This document shows positions 25,344 through 34,737 of a stretch of 64,000 nt of DNA, in pieces. The notes under the pieces are model-generated. The model was not told the DNA's origin. It made no database searches and was given only the letters and a program-made list of their open reading frames with translations. The stretch is taken from assembly GCF_000621165.1 (NCBI RefSeq), contig NZ_JHZA01000001.1, forward strand, positions 558,001-622,000, read 5' to 3'. The number at the start of each line of letters is the position of its first letter. Positions within the stretch are counted from its first letter, which is position 1. The position numbers were made by a program, and so were the translations under genes. The stretch comes from Enterovibrio calviensis DSM 14347 (GTDB lineage: Bacteria > Pseudomonadota > Gammaproteobacteria > Enterobacterales > Vibrionaceae).

Positions 25344-26918
25344 ATGACGAACAAAGCGACAAAAACCACCATGTGGGAGTTTCTACAAAGCCTAGGCAAA
25401 ACTTTTATGTTGCCTGTGGCACTTCTTGCGTTTTCAGGTATTTTACTGGGTATCGGTAGCTCTTTTTCGAGCGCTGCTATCCGTGAAGCCATCCCCTTTT
25501 TAGATAACATACTGCTTCAATACCTGTTCATGTGGATGACCAAGATTGGCTTGGTGGCATTCATCTATCTACCTGTCATGTTCGCAATTGCCATTCCATT
25601 GGGCATGGCGCGTGAAGAAAAAGGCGTTGCTGCGTTTGCAGGCTTCGTGGGTTATGCCGCGTTCAACCTCGCGATTAACTTCTTCCTGACCGTCGCTAAC
25701 GTGCTTGGCGATCCTGTGGCGAGCAAAGCCTACGGCGTGAAGAGCATTATCGGCATTGAATCAATCGACACGGGCATTTTAGGTGCTGTGTTGGTGGGTA
25801 TTATCGTTGCGAGACTGCATCAGCGCTTCTACACCTTCAAGATGCCGGATGCATTGGCGTTCTTTGGTGGCGCACGTTTTGTTCCTATCATCTCTGCGAT
25901 CACCTTGGGTGTTGTGGGTGTATTGGTCCCGTTCGTATGGCCTTACTTTGCAGCGGGCATCAACGGTATCGGTAACCTGATTGCAAGTGCGGGCGCATTT
26001 GGCCCAATGCTATTCGGTACGGGTGAGCGTTTGCTGCTGCCTATCGGCTTGCACCATATCCTCGTGGCTCTGGTTCGCTTCACTGAAGCGGGCGGCACCA
26101 TGGCTGTGTGTGGCGAGACTGTATCTGGCGCACTGAACATCTTCTATTCTGAATTAGCGTGTGCAGACACCAACGGCTTCACCCCAGAAGTTACTGCGTT
26201 CCTTTCTCAAGGTAAGATGCCTGCATTCCTTGGTGGTCTACCAGGCGCGGCACTGGCGATGTACCACTGTGCAAAACCAGAAAATCGCTCAAAGATTAAA
26301 GCGCTACTGATTTCTGGTGTAGTGGCCTGTGTGGTTGGCGGTATCACTGAACCATTGGAATTCTTGTTCCTGTTCGTTGCACCGGTTCTGTATGTGGTTC
26401 ACGCCATTCTGACGGGTCTTGGCTTCATGGTAATGGGCCTGCTTGACGTGACCATCGGTAACACCGACGGCAACATCATCGACTTCTTGGTATTCGGTGT
26501 CCTTCAAGGCACGGCAACCAAATGGTACTTGGTACCCTTGGTCGCAGCAGCTTGGTTCGCGGTTTACTACACCGTATTTAAGTTCGCGATTTTGAAGTTC
26601 AACTTGAAAACCCCAGGTCGTGAAGTTGATACCGCTGAAGTGGATGGCGAGCTAGAAGCCGCATTCATTAACGAATCAGGTAAAGGCGCTGCCATCCTGA
26701 AAGCGCTAGGCGGCAAAGGCAACATTACCTCACTAGACAACTGTATTACTCGTCTTCGCCTGACCGTTGACAACATGGACTTGGTGGATGCGAACAAGCT
26801 AAAAGCTTACGGCGCACTGGGTGTGGTGAAGCTAGATGCTCACAGCCTGCAAGTGGTTATCGGTACGCAAGTACACCTTGTGAAGAATGAAATGCAAGCC
26901 CTGATGACAGCGAGCTAA
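25344..26918 (+). CDS. malX: PTS maltose/glucose-type transporter subunit IIBC, MalX
   Basis: This 524-aa phosphotransferase system permease has an EIIC domain of about ten membrane segments (residues about 10-415) and a C-terminal EIIB domain (about 445-524). The phosphorylated cysteine is Cys467 in DNCITRLRLTV. EIIC shows the glucose-family pattern GERLLLPIGLHHI and the GGITEPLEF signature. Length and neighbourhood (malI before, malY after) match E. coli MalX (about 530 aa). No EIIA is linked, so a shared Crr protein would phosphorylate it. The ATG at 25344 has GGAG upstream. The natural substrate is unclear, and the linked GH3 enzyme hints at an amino sugar. Confidence 0.9.
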   Translation: MTNKATKTTMWEFLQSLGKTFMLPVALLAFSGILLGIGSSFSSAAIREAIPFLDNILLQYLFMWMTKIGLVAFIYLPVMFAIAIPLGMAREEKGVAAFAGFVGYAAFNLAINFFLTVANVLGDPVASKAYGVKSIIGIESIDTGILGAVLVGIIVARLHQRFYTFKMPDALAFFGGARFVPIISAITLGVVGVLVPFVWPYFAAGINGIGNLIASAGAFGPMLFGTGERLLLPIGLHHILVALVRFTEAGGTMAVCGETVSGALNIFYSELACADTNGFTPEVTAFLSQGKMPAFLGGLPGAALAMYHCAKPENRSKIKALLISGVVACVVGGITEPLEFLFLFVAPVLYVVHAILTGLGFMVMGLLDVTIGNTDGNIIDFLVFGVLQGTATKWYLVPLVAAAWFAVYYTVFKFAILKFNLKTPGREVDTAEVDGELEAAFINESGKGAAILKALGGKGNITSLDNCITRLRLTVDNMDLVDANKLKAYGALGVVKLDAHSLQVVIGTQVHLVKNEMQALMTAS

Positions 26919-26935
26919 TTCAACAATATCCCCCT

Positions 26936-26980
26936 AAAACCCTCGGATTGACGGTCACAGTCAGACCGAGGGTTTTCTTG
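26936..26980 (+). terminator. Hairpin/terminator between malX and malY
   Basis: Stem AAAACCCTCGG/CCGAGGGTTTT (11 bp) with a 19-base loop, followed by TTTTCTTG. It lies between malX and malY, so it may lower malY expression by partial termination. Confidence 0.7.
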
Positions 26981-26997
26981 TTTGTGTGGACCTTAAA

Positions 26998-28176
26998 ATG
27001 ACAACACTCAATTTCGATACGCCCATTGACCGCTTAGGCACTTACTGCACGCAATGGGATTACGTGCAGGACAGATTTGGTAAAGCAGGTTTGCTGCCAT
27101 TTACTATTTCAGACATGGACTTTGCGGCACCAGATGCCGTAATGAACGCATTGAAAGCCCGTTTAGAGCACCCTGTGCTGGGGTATAGCCGTTGGAACCA
27201 TGACGATTTTAAAGGCGCGATTGAAAGCTGGTATCAGCGTAGGTTCGATACTCAGGTAGATAAAGACACCATCGTTTACGGCCCGTCGGTGATTTACATC
27301 ATCGCGAAGTTGATTGAAAAATGGAGCCACGCAGGCGATGGCATCGTGTTCCAAACACCTGCGTATGACGCGTTTGATAAATTGGTAGAAGGCGCTGGCC
27401 GTCGTTGCATTCGTAACCCGCTGGTGAAAACTCAAGACGGTTGGGATGTGAACTGGGCGCTACTGGAGCAACAACTTGCCCTTCCAGATACCACCGTGTT
27501 TTTGCTTTGCAGCCCTCATAACCCAACCGGTCGCGTGTGGCGTCGTCAAGAGTTGCTTCGCATTGCACAGCTGTGTGATGAACATGATGTGGCGCTGATC
27601 TCAGACGAAATTCACATGGACGTGGCGTTTAACGCACATACTCCGTGGCTGGGTTTTGGCATGAAGCAGCGCTGGGCGTTGGTGACCTCCGCATCTAAGT
27701 CATTCAATATCCCGGCATTGAATGGCGCGTATGCCATGATTTCACACGAGCAATCGCGTAACGACTACCTGTTTAAACTGAAAGAAGTCGATGGTTTGTC
27801 TTCCCCGTCCATCATGGGCGTTATTGGAATGATGGCGGCTTATAACTACGGCGAAACTTGGCTGACAGCGCTGAATGCCTATGTGAAAGAAAGCCACGAG
27901 CTGGTGCGTGATACGTTGAATAGTGCTTTTGCTGACGTGAAATATCAGGTGCCTGATGCCACGTATTTGGCATGGATTGACCTTTCATCGTTGAATCTAG
28001 ATATGCAAAAGCTACAAAGTGACCTGATTGAGCATTTCAATGTGGCAATCATGGATGGCGGCGTTTATGGCGAGTCTGGAAAAGGCTATGTTCGACTAAA
28101 CCTCGGCTGCCCAAGATCGAAAGTTCAAACGGGGTTAGATGCGCTAGTGGGCGCGATTAAGCTTCAAACCGCGTAA
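26998..28176 (+). CDS. malY: MalY, PLP-dependent cystathionine beta-lyase-type aminotransferase
   Basis: This 392-aa fold-type I pyridoxal phosphate enzyme has the Schiff-base lysine at Lys234 in TSASKSFNIP, a phosphate-binding region around FQTPAYDAF (about 116-124) and SPHNPTGRVW (about 175-184). E. coli MalY (390 aa) is a C-S lyase that also represses MalT by protein contact. This orthologue is inferred from similarity and from the malI-malX-malY order. The ATG at 26998 has weak GGACC upstream; an in-frame GTG lies at 26986. A terminator-like hairpin precedes it. A MalT gene is not in the window, so the regulatory role cannot be judged. Confidence 0.88.
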   Translation: MTTLNFDTPIDRLGTYCTQWDYVQDRFGKAGLLPFTISDMDFAAPDAVMNALKARLEHPVLGYSRWNHDDFKGAIESWYQRRFDTQVDKDTIVYGPSVIYIIAKLIEKWSHAGDGIVFQTPAYDAFDKLVEGAGRRCIRNPLVKTQDGWDVNWALLEQQLALPDTTVFLLCSPHNPTGRVWRRQELLRIAQLCDEHDVALISDEIHMDVAFNAHTPWLGFGMKQRWALVTSASKSFNIPALNGAYAMISHEQSRNDYLFKLKEVDGLSSPSIMGVIGMMAAYNYGETWLTALNAYVKESHELVRDTLNSAFADVKYQVPDATYLAWIDLSSLNLDMQKLQSDLIEHFNVAIMDGGVYGESGKGYVRLNLGCPRSKVQTGLDALVGAIKLQTA

Positions 28177-28534
28177 ACCTTCAACAATCAGTGCCACTTT
28201 CGGTGGTGCTGATTGGTTGTCTTTGGGCAGAAACTGCCTCAACAATCATCCCTCCTGAACCGTTAGATTTTTTCTTTTTAAATTGCGATTCTTCTCTCTA
28301 AGCCGGTTGATGTTGGCGAGATGTTCGTCTCAAAAAATACTGCTCAAATACCTATATTGGTACTCGCCTAAATTCAATAACAGACTGTTTTATTATGCCC
28401 TTTATTGCGTGGATTTCCTCTTGAGTTGCTGGCCTGATGTTAGCAAGTCAGACCTGAATTTCAGCATCTACATGCTGAAGCGTAGAGGGGGGATAAGGGC
28501 TGATGACATCACAGACTTTTAAGGAGAAGAGAGT
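28177..28534. other. Intergenic region malY to GH3 gene
   Basis: It begins with an imperfect hairpin at 28182-28224 (CAACAATCAG...CTGATTGGTTG arms) that may terminate malY. The rest holds only an open frame of 79 codons (28283-28522) with no ribosome site, which I do not regard as a gene. AAGGAGAAGAGAGT at the end is a strong ribosome site for the GH3 gene. Confidence 0.5.
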
Positions 28535-30142
28535 ATGAATAAAAGTCGCATCGCAGATATCGTTTCTGGCTGGAGCTTAAAAGAGAAAGTCGGTCAGTTG
28601 TTTATATTGGCTTTTCCGGGAAAATCTGCGATTACCGCTGAACGCATGATCATTGAGTACAATCTTGGCGGTTGCTATCTCAGCCAAGACAACGCTGAAA
28701 CTTTTTCCGAAGCGCACGAGTTAAACCAAGGTTTAGATGCCATTTTGAACGCACATGACCGTTTGCCGCTTTTGCTGGGTGTTGACCAAGAAGGGGCGTG
28801 GGGTGTGCTGGTTGGCGAATCAACGACCGGGCCGGGTAACCTCGCGCTTGGCGTCGCTGATACGGTTTCCGGTACGGTGCGTATGCATCAGGTGATTGGC
28901 GAAGAGATGCGAAGCGCAGGCTTTAACTGCATTTTAGGGCCGTGCTGCGATGTGAACCTCAACCCTGCATCTCCTATCATCGACACGCGATCGTTTGGTG
29001 ACCAACCAGACAAAGTCAGTGCGCACTCTGCTGCGGCCGTTGTCGGTCTGCATGCGGGCAATATTGTGGCATGTGCCAAGCATTTCCCGGGACATGGTGA
29101 CACGCAGGGCGATACGCACAGAGATATTCCTCGTGTCGATAAATCGTATGATGAGTTGAAGGCCAATGATTTAGCGCCTTTCCAAGCGGCGATTGATGCA
29201 GGCGTCGATTTAATCATGACAAGCCACATTCTTTATCCGCAACTCGATGACCAATCACCCGCAACCCTGTCCTCCACCATTCTGCAGAACGTTTTGCGAC
29301 AAGACATGGGGTTTGAAGGGATCATTATTTCAGACAGCATGAACATGGGGGCGATTCAAAACCACTACGCGCCGGTTGATGCGGCTGTTCAAGCCATGAA
29401 AGCGGGCATAACCATGATCATGCTGTCAGAAGAACATTACGACCATTCTGATGCGTATTTGGACAAACAGCTTGCCATGATCCATGGGCTGATGGATGCG
29501 GTTGAAAGTGGCGAATTGAGTGAATCCGTGATTGATGACGCGGTTTCACGTGTTGTTAGCTTCAAGCTTGAAAAGCTTGTTCCTCAAGAGCTGTATCAGC
29601 CTGTTGAATTTGAAGAGAATCGCCGTGTTGCACAAGACGTCGCGAACACCGGCGTGGTTTGGCTGCGTGGTGGTGTGGCAGACGTGTTTGAAAAGCCGCT
29701 TTATCTACTCAATGCCACACCAGAGACGAGTTACCATAACTTAATGAACCCGCGTGGCATTGGCCCTAACCAAAGCACACCCGCATATGATGCGTTAGCG
29801 TTCGCCATCAAAGAAGAGCACGCGAATTGTGAAACAGTAACGCTGGATCAGCTACCCAATGTTGATGACGGGTATTTGGTTGTGGTCACGGAAAACCACC
29901 CGTTACCTGGTGAAGATTTTGACCAAGTGAAGGCGAAGCAAACCGTTCAGCATCTTAGCCGAGAGTTTGATAACGTGATCGTGATTGCCTTGCGCAGCCC
30001 TTATGATGCGTTGGAGTATGCAGATGTAGAGCATTACTTGTGTGCCCATTCACCACGCCCCGAAAGTGCGGTTGCCGCTGCGAATGTGCTGTTGGGATTG
30101 CAATCCCCCGCGCAAGGTTGCGCCGTGGTGCGCGTTAAATAG
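28535..30142 (+). CDS. GH3 family beta-N-acetylhexosaminidase (NagZ-like)
   Basis: This 535-aa glycoside hydrolase family 3 enzyme consists of the catalytic TIM barrel (about 10-345) plus a C-terminal GH3_C-like domain. The NagZ-type loop KHFPGHGDT (182-190) is followed by a His for the His-Asp dyad (DTHRD), and the nucleophile is Asp267 in IISDSMNMGA. These point to removal of N-acetylglucosamine from muropeptides or chitin-like sugars. There is no signal peptide, so it works in the cytoplasm. It is longer than E. coli NagZ (about 340 aa). It follows malXY on the same strand and may act on the sugar imported by MalX, an inference from position. Confidence 0.85.
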   Translation: MNKSRIADIVSGWSLKEKVGQLFILAFPGKSAITAERMIIEYNLGGCYLSQDNAETFSEAHELNQGLDAILNAHDRLPLLLGVDQEGAWGVLVGESTTGPGNLALGVADTVSGTVRMHQVIGEEMRSAGFNCILGPCCDVNLNPASPIIDTRSFGDQPDKVSAHSAAAVVGLHAGNIVACAKHFPGHGDTQGDTHRDIPRVDKSYDELKANDLAPFQAAIDAGVDLIMTSHILYPQLDDQSPATLSSTILQNVLRQDMGFEGIIISDSMNMGAIQNHYAPVDAAVQAMKAGITMIMLSEEHYDHSDAYLDKQLAMIHGLMDAVESGELSESVIDDAVSRVVSFKLEKLVPQELYQPVEFEENRRVAQDVANTGVVWLRGGVADVFEKPLYLLNATPETSYHNLMNPRGIGPNQSTPAYDALAFAIKEEHANCETVTLDQLPNVDDGYLVVVTENHPLPGEDFDQVKAKQTVQHLSREFDNVIVIALRSPYDALEYADVEHYLCAHSPRPESAVAAANVLLGLQSPAQGCAVVRVK

Positions 30143-30177
30143 TTATTCGATTTGCACATATAAACGCAATTCTACCG

Positions 30178-30203
30178 AAGCCTGCTTAATCGCAGGCTTT
30201 TTC
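30178..30203 (+). terminator. Rho-independent terminator after GH3 gene
   Basis: Stem AAGCCTGC/GCAGGCTT with a 6-base loop and TTTT tail, 36 bases after the stop. Confidence 0.85.
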
Positions 30204-30373
30204 TTGAATGCTCTCCGCAGGCTTCCCTGCGCAAAACGCCTTTCGACGAACCTGAACGGAATATGAATAACCTCCTCACGCTGGGTTAAGTGTGCCCCCG
30301 TTAAGCTTCTTACCAACTTAAGCAAAAACATCTATTGCAAGAAAAACACCTATTGCAAGGTAAGGAGCAACAC

Positions 30374-31105
30374 ATGGAATCAGTTAGCGTTGTCATTATT
30401 ACTCTGAATGAAGAAAAACGAATTGGTCGTCTGCTGGACGATTTGTGCCAACAAACGCACCGCGATTTTGAAGTCATCTTGGTGGATTCAAACAGCGACG
30501 ATGCAACCTGCGACGTTGCCCGTTCCTACGCGGAAAGCCTGCCATCTCTGACCATTCACCGCATGGAAACCCGTGGCGTCAGCCTTGGCCGTAATACGGG
30601 GGCGTCGCTCGCTAACAACGAACGCTTACTGTTCTTGGATGCCGACGTTCGCTTGTCTGCGGATTTTCTCGCGAAAGCGGTTAATCAACTGAACGACAAA
30701 AACCTCGAGGTGGCTGGCGTTTACATGGGCGCAACCCACCTGCCGATGGTGCAAAAGATGTGTTACGCGGCGTTCAACGGCGGCATGTTCGCCACCCAGT
30801 TCTTCTTCCCAACTGCGGTCGGTGCCTGCATTTTCTCGACACGCGCCGCCCACGAAAAACTGAACGGCTTTGATGAAAGGATCACCCTGTGTGAAGACTG
30901 CGACTATGTGCGCCGTGCCAGTAAAAATGCGCGGTTCAGGTTCATCAACACCACGTTTGATTTTGACCCTCGACGATTAGATCAAGACGGCATGATGGCG
31001 ACAGGCATGACGTATGTGAAAGCCAATGTGCGTCGTTTCTTCTTTGGCGAAATGCGTAACAACGAAATGGAATACAAGTTCGGCCACTATCACGAGCAAA
31101 AGTAA
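30374..31105 (+). CDS. Family 2 glycosyltransferase
   Basis: This 243-aa GT-A fold enzyme begins VSVVIITLNEEKRIGRLL, typical of inverting family 2 transferases. The nucleotide-sugar site includes EVILVDSNSDDAT (about 36-48) and the DXD-like LDADVRLS (about 93-100). CEDCDYVRRASK (about 186-197) is the late acidic ED motif. No strong membrane segment is present, so it is probably a peripheral inner membrane enzyme. ATG 30374 follows AAGGAG with 6 bases spacing; the upstream open part (30335) includes a short repeat of CTATTGCAAG and is not coding. The DedA-LssY gene follows 65 bases later and is probably co-transcribed. The acceptor is unknown, a glycolipid or exopolysaccharide being likely. 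Confidence 0.85.
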   Translation: MESVSVVIITLNEEKRIGRLLDDLCQQTHRDFEVILVDSNSDDATCDVARSYAESLPSLTIHRMETRGVSLGRNTGASLANNERLLFLDADVRLSADFLAKAVNQLNDKNLEVAGVYMGATHLPMVQKMCYAAFNGGMFATQFFFPTAVGACIFSTRAAHEKLNGFDERITLCEDCDYVRRASKNARFRFINTTFDFDPRRLDQDGMMATGMTYVKANVRRFFFGEMRNNEMEYKFGHYHEQK

Positions 31106-31170
31106 CGTGAACCGATTTTTTCGTGACACAAGCATTCACACAAATACAAACACGGTAATTCGAGGCAATC

Positions 31171-32448
31171 ATGTTTGAGTCTTTCGGTCTGTTTCTGGGC
31201 GCATTTTTCGATGCGCTGATTGGGCCTAACCTGTTCGTGCCAGCAGAGCCGTTTCTGCTGGCCGCGGGATACCAGCTTTACGATGGCATTGTATCGGGCG
31301 TTCTCATGGTGTTGCTCGGCGGTTTTCTCGGTGATCAATTGAGCTATTTAGCAGGCAGAAGATTTGGTAAGCCTGCCCAACAGAAACTGATGAAGTTGCA
31401 ACCGAAAACCCGACGCGCATTCGCGCGGTGTCGTCACCTCATGGCAACCAAAGGCACGGCCGCACTCACTTTCTCACGCTTGCTCGGCCCCGTAGCTTGG
31501 GTTGTTCCGTTTATGGCAGGCACACAAAAAATTTCTTGGGGACGATTTACGATCTTCTCTAGCATTGGCTTATTGCTTGGGGCGGGGCAGTTTATTTTCT
31601 GGGGGTATTTACTTGCCGCCGGTGTTGAACAATACCCATATATCGACGCCTTCATGATCATGTTAGCCGAGCACAAATACAGCCTGATGGCGGTGGCGAC
31701 AACACTTGTGCTTGCGTGGGTGGGGTATGTTTATCGTTGGAAAAAATTGCTGCCTAAAGTGAGCGTATTTTTCCTCGCCGCCATGCTGACGGTGAATTAT
31801 AGCCACTACTTTTGGTTTGCTGATAACTTTGTCGATTCGACTCCGACATCCAGCGTCACGCCTTTGTCGTTGAATTACAAAGCGTACCCGGGGAAATCGC
31901 CGATCTTTGATGCTCAGGGCGTCAATGTACTGTTTGTGGGTGAGACACCAAAAACCATGATGACGGCATTGGGATGGATTGAGAACCAGACCTTTTCGCG
32001 CCATGACATAGATTGGAAAGGTTATGTAGATCTGCTGAAAGGGCAAACACCGCCTGTGTCTGACTTGTTCTGGAATGGTCGTCCGCAAGACATGGCGTTC
32101 CAATTGCCGGGGGATTTGCTCAAGCGTGCGCATATTCGCTGGTGGCAAGCAGGGGTTGATGACAGGTTGAATCAACCGATTTGGGTGGGAGCAATCAGTT
32201 ATGACGATGGATTAAAGCTCACCATGTATTCGGGGATCATTACCGTGTTACACAGCATAGACCCCAACATTGATGCAGAACGCGACAAGCTCGCGTCCTT
32301 AATTAACGCCGAGCTACCGGACATGACGACGGATTACTACCAAGCCATGCCAGCATTAGCAGTCGATGAAGACCATGATTATTACAGCGATGGACGTGTG
32401 CTGGTGGTGAACGATCCTCAACTCGTTCTTACGCATCAAGCCAACTGA
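31171..32448 (+). CDS. DedA-family membrane protein with C-terminal LssY-like domain
   Basis: This 425-aa protein joins an N-terminal DedA/VTT domain (about 1-170) to a soluble LssY C-terminal domain (about 230-425). DedA proteins are undecaprenyl-phosphate or phospholipid flippases/transporters; visible pieces are GDQLSYLAGRRFG, FSRLLGPVAWVVPFMAGTQ and GVEQYPYI. A further membrane segment lies near 185-205. The LssY part (FVGETPKTMMTALGW, RWWQAGV, ISYDDGLKL) is linked to lipid modification in some bacteria. It is encoded after a glycosyltransferase and convergent with a CarRS-like two-component pair, suggesting a cell-envelope lipid role. A second DedA lies at 54390. Confidence 0.85.
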   Translation: MFESFGLFLGAFFDALIGPNLFVPAEPFLLAAGYQLYDGIVSGVLMVLLGGFLGDQLSYLAGRRFGKPAQQKLMKLQPKTRRAFARCRHLMATKGTAALTFSRLLGPVAWVVPFMAGTQKISWGRFTIFSSIGLLLGAGQFIFWGYLLAAGVEQYPYIDAFMIMLAEHKYSLMAVATTLVLAWVGYVYRWKKLLPKVSVFFLAAMLTVNYSHYFWFADNFVDSTPTSSVTPLSLNYKAYPGKSPIFDAQGVNVLFVGETPKTMMTALGWIENQTFSRHDIDWKGYVDLLKGQTPPVSDLFWNGRPQDMAFQLPGDLLKRAHIRWWQAGVDDRLNQPIWVGAISYDDGLKLTMYSGIITVLHSIDPNIDAERDKLASLINAELPDMTTDYYQAMPALAVDEDHDYYSDGRVLVVNDPQLVLTHQAN

Positions 32449-32466
32449 GTGTTCCAACGCTAGCGG

Positions 32467-32502
32467 GGCGACATGCACAGTAACAATAACGTGAATGTCG
32501 CC
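32467..32502. terminator. Hairpin between convergent genes
   Basis: Arms GGCGACATGCAC and GTGAATGTCGCC pair at 11 of 12 positions around a 12-base loop. It separates DedA-LssY (+) from the histidine kinase gene (-). No T-run is present, so termination is possible but weak. Confidence 0.5.
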
Positions 32503-32544
32503 AACTAAATCAAAAGTGATCGTAATGAGGAGAAACTGAAAGAG

Positions 32545-33888
32545 TTAGCGTGCTCGCTTCACGGTCAACACCACTTTCAATCCGCCCATGCGCCCCTTTC
32601 GCAGGTCGAGTTCACCGCGATAACTGCGGGCAATTTCCTTCACAATGTTCAACCCCAACCCTGTGCCAGGAACGGATTCATCCAAACGCACGCTGCGTTC
32701 GAGTACATGCGCCATTTCTTCTTTGGGAATGCCGTCGCCATCGTCCTCAATACACAGTTGAACGGTTTCTTTGCCTGCATCGACTGCGTACACACGAACG
32801 AGCGATTTCGCCCACTTGTAGCCATTTTCCAGCAGATTTCCGAGCATTTCATCCAGATCCGCAGGGTCTACTGCCACATCCAATGCATCGTCGAGTTCGT
32901 TAACCACGATGATTTCCCGCGACGCATAAACCTTATCAAACGCCATGGTGATGGCGTCGACGCGTTCGCTGGGGTTCGATTTCACCGCCAAAATGTTCAT
33001 TGAGCCAGCAACCCGAGAGCGCCCAAGGTGATAATCGATTTGGGTTTGGATTTGCGCCACGGATGGCAACAGCTTTTTCTGGGTGTCTTCGTCGAGGGTT
33101 AAAATGTCATTTTTCAGCACAGACAATGGCGTTTTTAGCGCGTGGGATAAATTCCCTGCATGGTTACGCGCCCGTGAAAGCAGCTCATGATAATGGAAAA
33201 GCAGGGCGTTCAAATCTGATACCAAAGGCGACACTTCTTGCGGATAATTGGTGCTCAGAGCATCTTGTTTTCCTTCTTTCAGTGCGACCAATTCCCGCTG
33301 CATGTCATTCAAAGGCAGCAGCGACCACGCGACTTGCAAGCCAATGAGCACCAACACCCCAATGAACAGCATCGACAAGATCACCCACAACTTACTGGTC
33401 AGGCTTTTAAGCACATCTTCAGTGGGATCTTCATCGATGCCAATTGTCACCTCGACAGGTTTTTCGCTGCCATCCGGTATCCAAGAGTCGCTAATGGTAA
33501 TCAGGTTTTCTTTGCGCGCTCCATGCACTTCTTTGAGTGGCCCGTTCTGGTGGTCAATGAAATCCTTTCCCGCGAGAGAAGGTGAGCGCAGCTGTTGGTT
33601 TCCTACTTTGATAGACCAATACAAACCGCTAAAACGTTGTTGGAATCTGGGATCGGAAAGCGGTTGAGTGAGGCTTAGCGTTTGATCGTCATCGACGCGC
33701 AAGTTGGCCGAAATTTCGCTCATCGAGAGTTGCAGGCGCTCTTTGGTGGCATCAACAAGGTAGTCATTCACCAATACAGGAATGCCCACACCTGCAATGG
33801 ACACCATCACGGTTAACCAAATGACAGTTGCGAGCAATAAGCGGCTTTTTAGGCTCAGCTTTCCAATGTAACTGACTCTACTGCGCAT
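32545..33888 (-). CDS. Sensor histidine kinase (PhoQ/CarS-like)
   Basis: This 447-aa membrane kinase has two membrane segments (about 16-38 and 166-188) enclosing a periplasmic sensor of about 125 residues, then HAMP-like linker, and the phospho-acceptor His249 in GNLSHALKTPLSVL. The ATPase part shows EMLGNLLENGYKWA (N box), DDGDGIP (G1) and VPGTGLGLNIV (G2). It phosphorylates the response regulator encoded upstream, overlapping by 11 bases. The pair resembles Vibrio CarRS/VprAB, which responds to antimicrobial peptides and lipid A state, but I assign that only by resemblance. The acidic periplasmic domain (IDEDPTEDVL) would suit cation or peptide sensing. Confidence 0.85.
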   Translation of the reverse strand: MRSRVSYIGKLSLKSRLLLATVIWLTVMVSIAGVGIPVLVNDYLVDATKERLQLSMSEISANLRVDDDQTLSLTQPLSDPRFQQRFSGLYWSIKVGNQQLRSPSLAGKDFIDHQNGPLKEVHGARKENLITISDSWIPDGSEKPVEVTIGIDEDPTEDVLKSLTSKLWVILSMLFIGVLVLIGLQVAWSLLPLNDMQRELVALKEGKQDALSTNYPQEVSPLVSDLNALLFHYHELLSRARNHAGNLSHALKTPLSVLKNDILTLDEDTQKKLLPSVAQIQTQIDYHLGRSRVAGSMNILAVKSNPSERVDAITMAFDKVYASREIIVVNELDDALDVAVDPADLDEMLGNLLENGYKWAKSLVRVYAVDAGKETVQLCIEDDGDGIPKEEMAHVLERSVRLDESVPGTGLGLNIVKEIARSYRGELDLRKGRMGGLKVVLTVKRAR

Positions 33889-34537
33889 TTAATTGGTACC
33901 CCAAGCCACGAACTGTTTTGATAATGTCAGGCGATATTTTCTTTCTTATTCGGCCGATAAACACCTCTACCGTGTTCGAATCGCGCTCGAAATCTTGCTT
34001 GTAGATGTGCTCGGTTAACTCAGTTTTGGAGATCATCTTCTCTGGGTTATGCATGAAATAAGCGATGACCTTGTACTCCAATGCCGTCAGGCTCACAGCT
34101 TGCCCCTGCCAAAGGACGTTAGAGGTGCGCGTGTCTAAACTCAGGCTGCCCAACTGTAGAACAGGGGAAGCGGTGCCAGAGGCGCGACGAAGGTGCGCCC
34201 GCAAACGCGCTGTGAGCTCAAGCATTTCGAAAGGCTTGGTGAGGTAATCATCGGCACCGGCATTCAATCCCTCAACGCGCTGCGACAAGGTATCCCGAGC
34301 GCTGAGAATGATCACAGGCGTGTTGATGTTTTCATCCCGAATGCTTTTTAGCACGGTCAAACCATCAATTTTTGGCAGACCGAGATCGAGGACGATCGCA
34401 TCCCACGATTCAGATGTGGCGCGATAAAGCGCATCAATGCCGTCTTGCGAAAGTTCAGGCACCCAATCGTTCTTCTCTAGCGTTTCGAGTATCTGTTCAC
34501 CTAAACGTGGTTCATCTTCTACCACCAAAATTTTCAT
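33878..34537 (-). CDS. OmpR/PhoP-family response regulator (CarR/VprA-like)
   Basis: This 219-aa regulator has the receiver domain with acidic pocket VVEDEP (5-10), phospho-acceptor Asp51 in IVLDLGLP, the SA/T pair in LSARDT, and Lys in YLTKPFEM (about 101). The C-terminal winged helix (about 125-219) ends VRGLGYQLNAQ. It controls transcription as a phosphorylation-dependent dimer. The kinase gene follows directly with overlapping ends. It resembles Vibrio CarR/VprA closely in memory, a regulator of lipid A modification, but this window contains no almEFG-type genes. The targets may include the nearby glycosyltransferase and DedA-LssY genes, an inference only. Confidence 0.87.
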   Translation of the reverse strand: MKILVVEDEPRLGEQILETLEKNDWVPELSQDGIDALYRATSESWDAIVLDLGLPKIDGLTVLKSIRDENINTPVIILSARDTLSQRVEGLNAGADDYLTKPFEMLELTARLRAHLRRASGTASPVLQLGSLSLDTRTSNVLWQGQAVSLTALEYKVIAYFMHNPEKMISKTELTEHIYKQDFERDSNTVEVFIGRIRKKISPDIIKTVRGLGYQLNAQ

Positions 34538-34705
34538 TGTTTTACTCTCACAAAGTTGTCTTCTCTATCCTGCCTGATTGAAATATCAAATGACGTCCCA
34601 TTGCTGAAAAGCGACGTAAATCAACACGTACTGAAAGTACGCCATAACAAAAGTATGGTCGAGAGAATGTGAAAAGAAGGTAGAAATGTCGCTACACAAA
34701 GCATG

Positions 34706-34731
34706 TAAAAAAGCCCGCGAGTGCGGGCTTT
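34706..34731 (-). terminator. Rho-independent terminator of tnaA
   Basis: Stem AAGCCCGC/GCGGGCTT with a 4-base loop and a T-run on the minus strand, 7 bases after the tnaA stop. Confidence 0.88.
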
Positions 34732-34737
34732 GGCTAT

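Noticed and set aside
28283-28522. 79-codon open frame between malY and GH3 genes
   Set aside because: No ribosome site, composition like non-coding DNA, and no recognisable motif.
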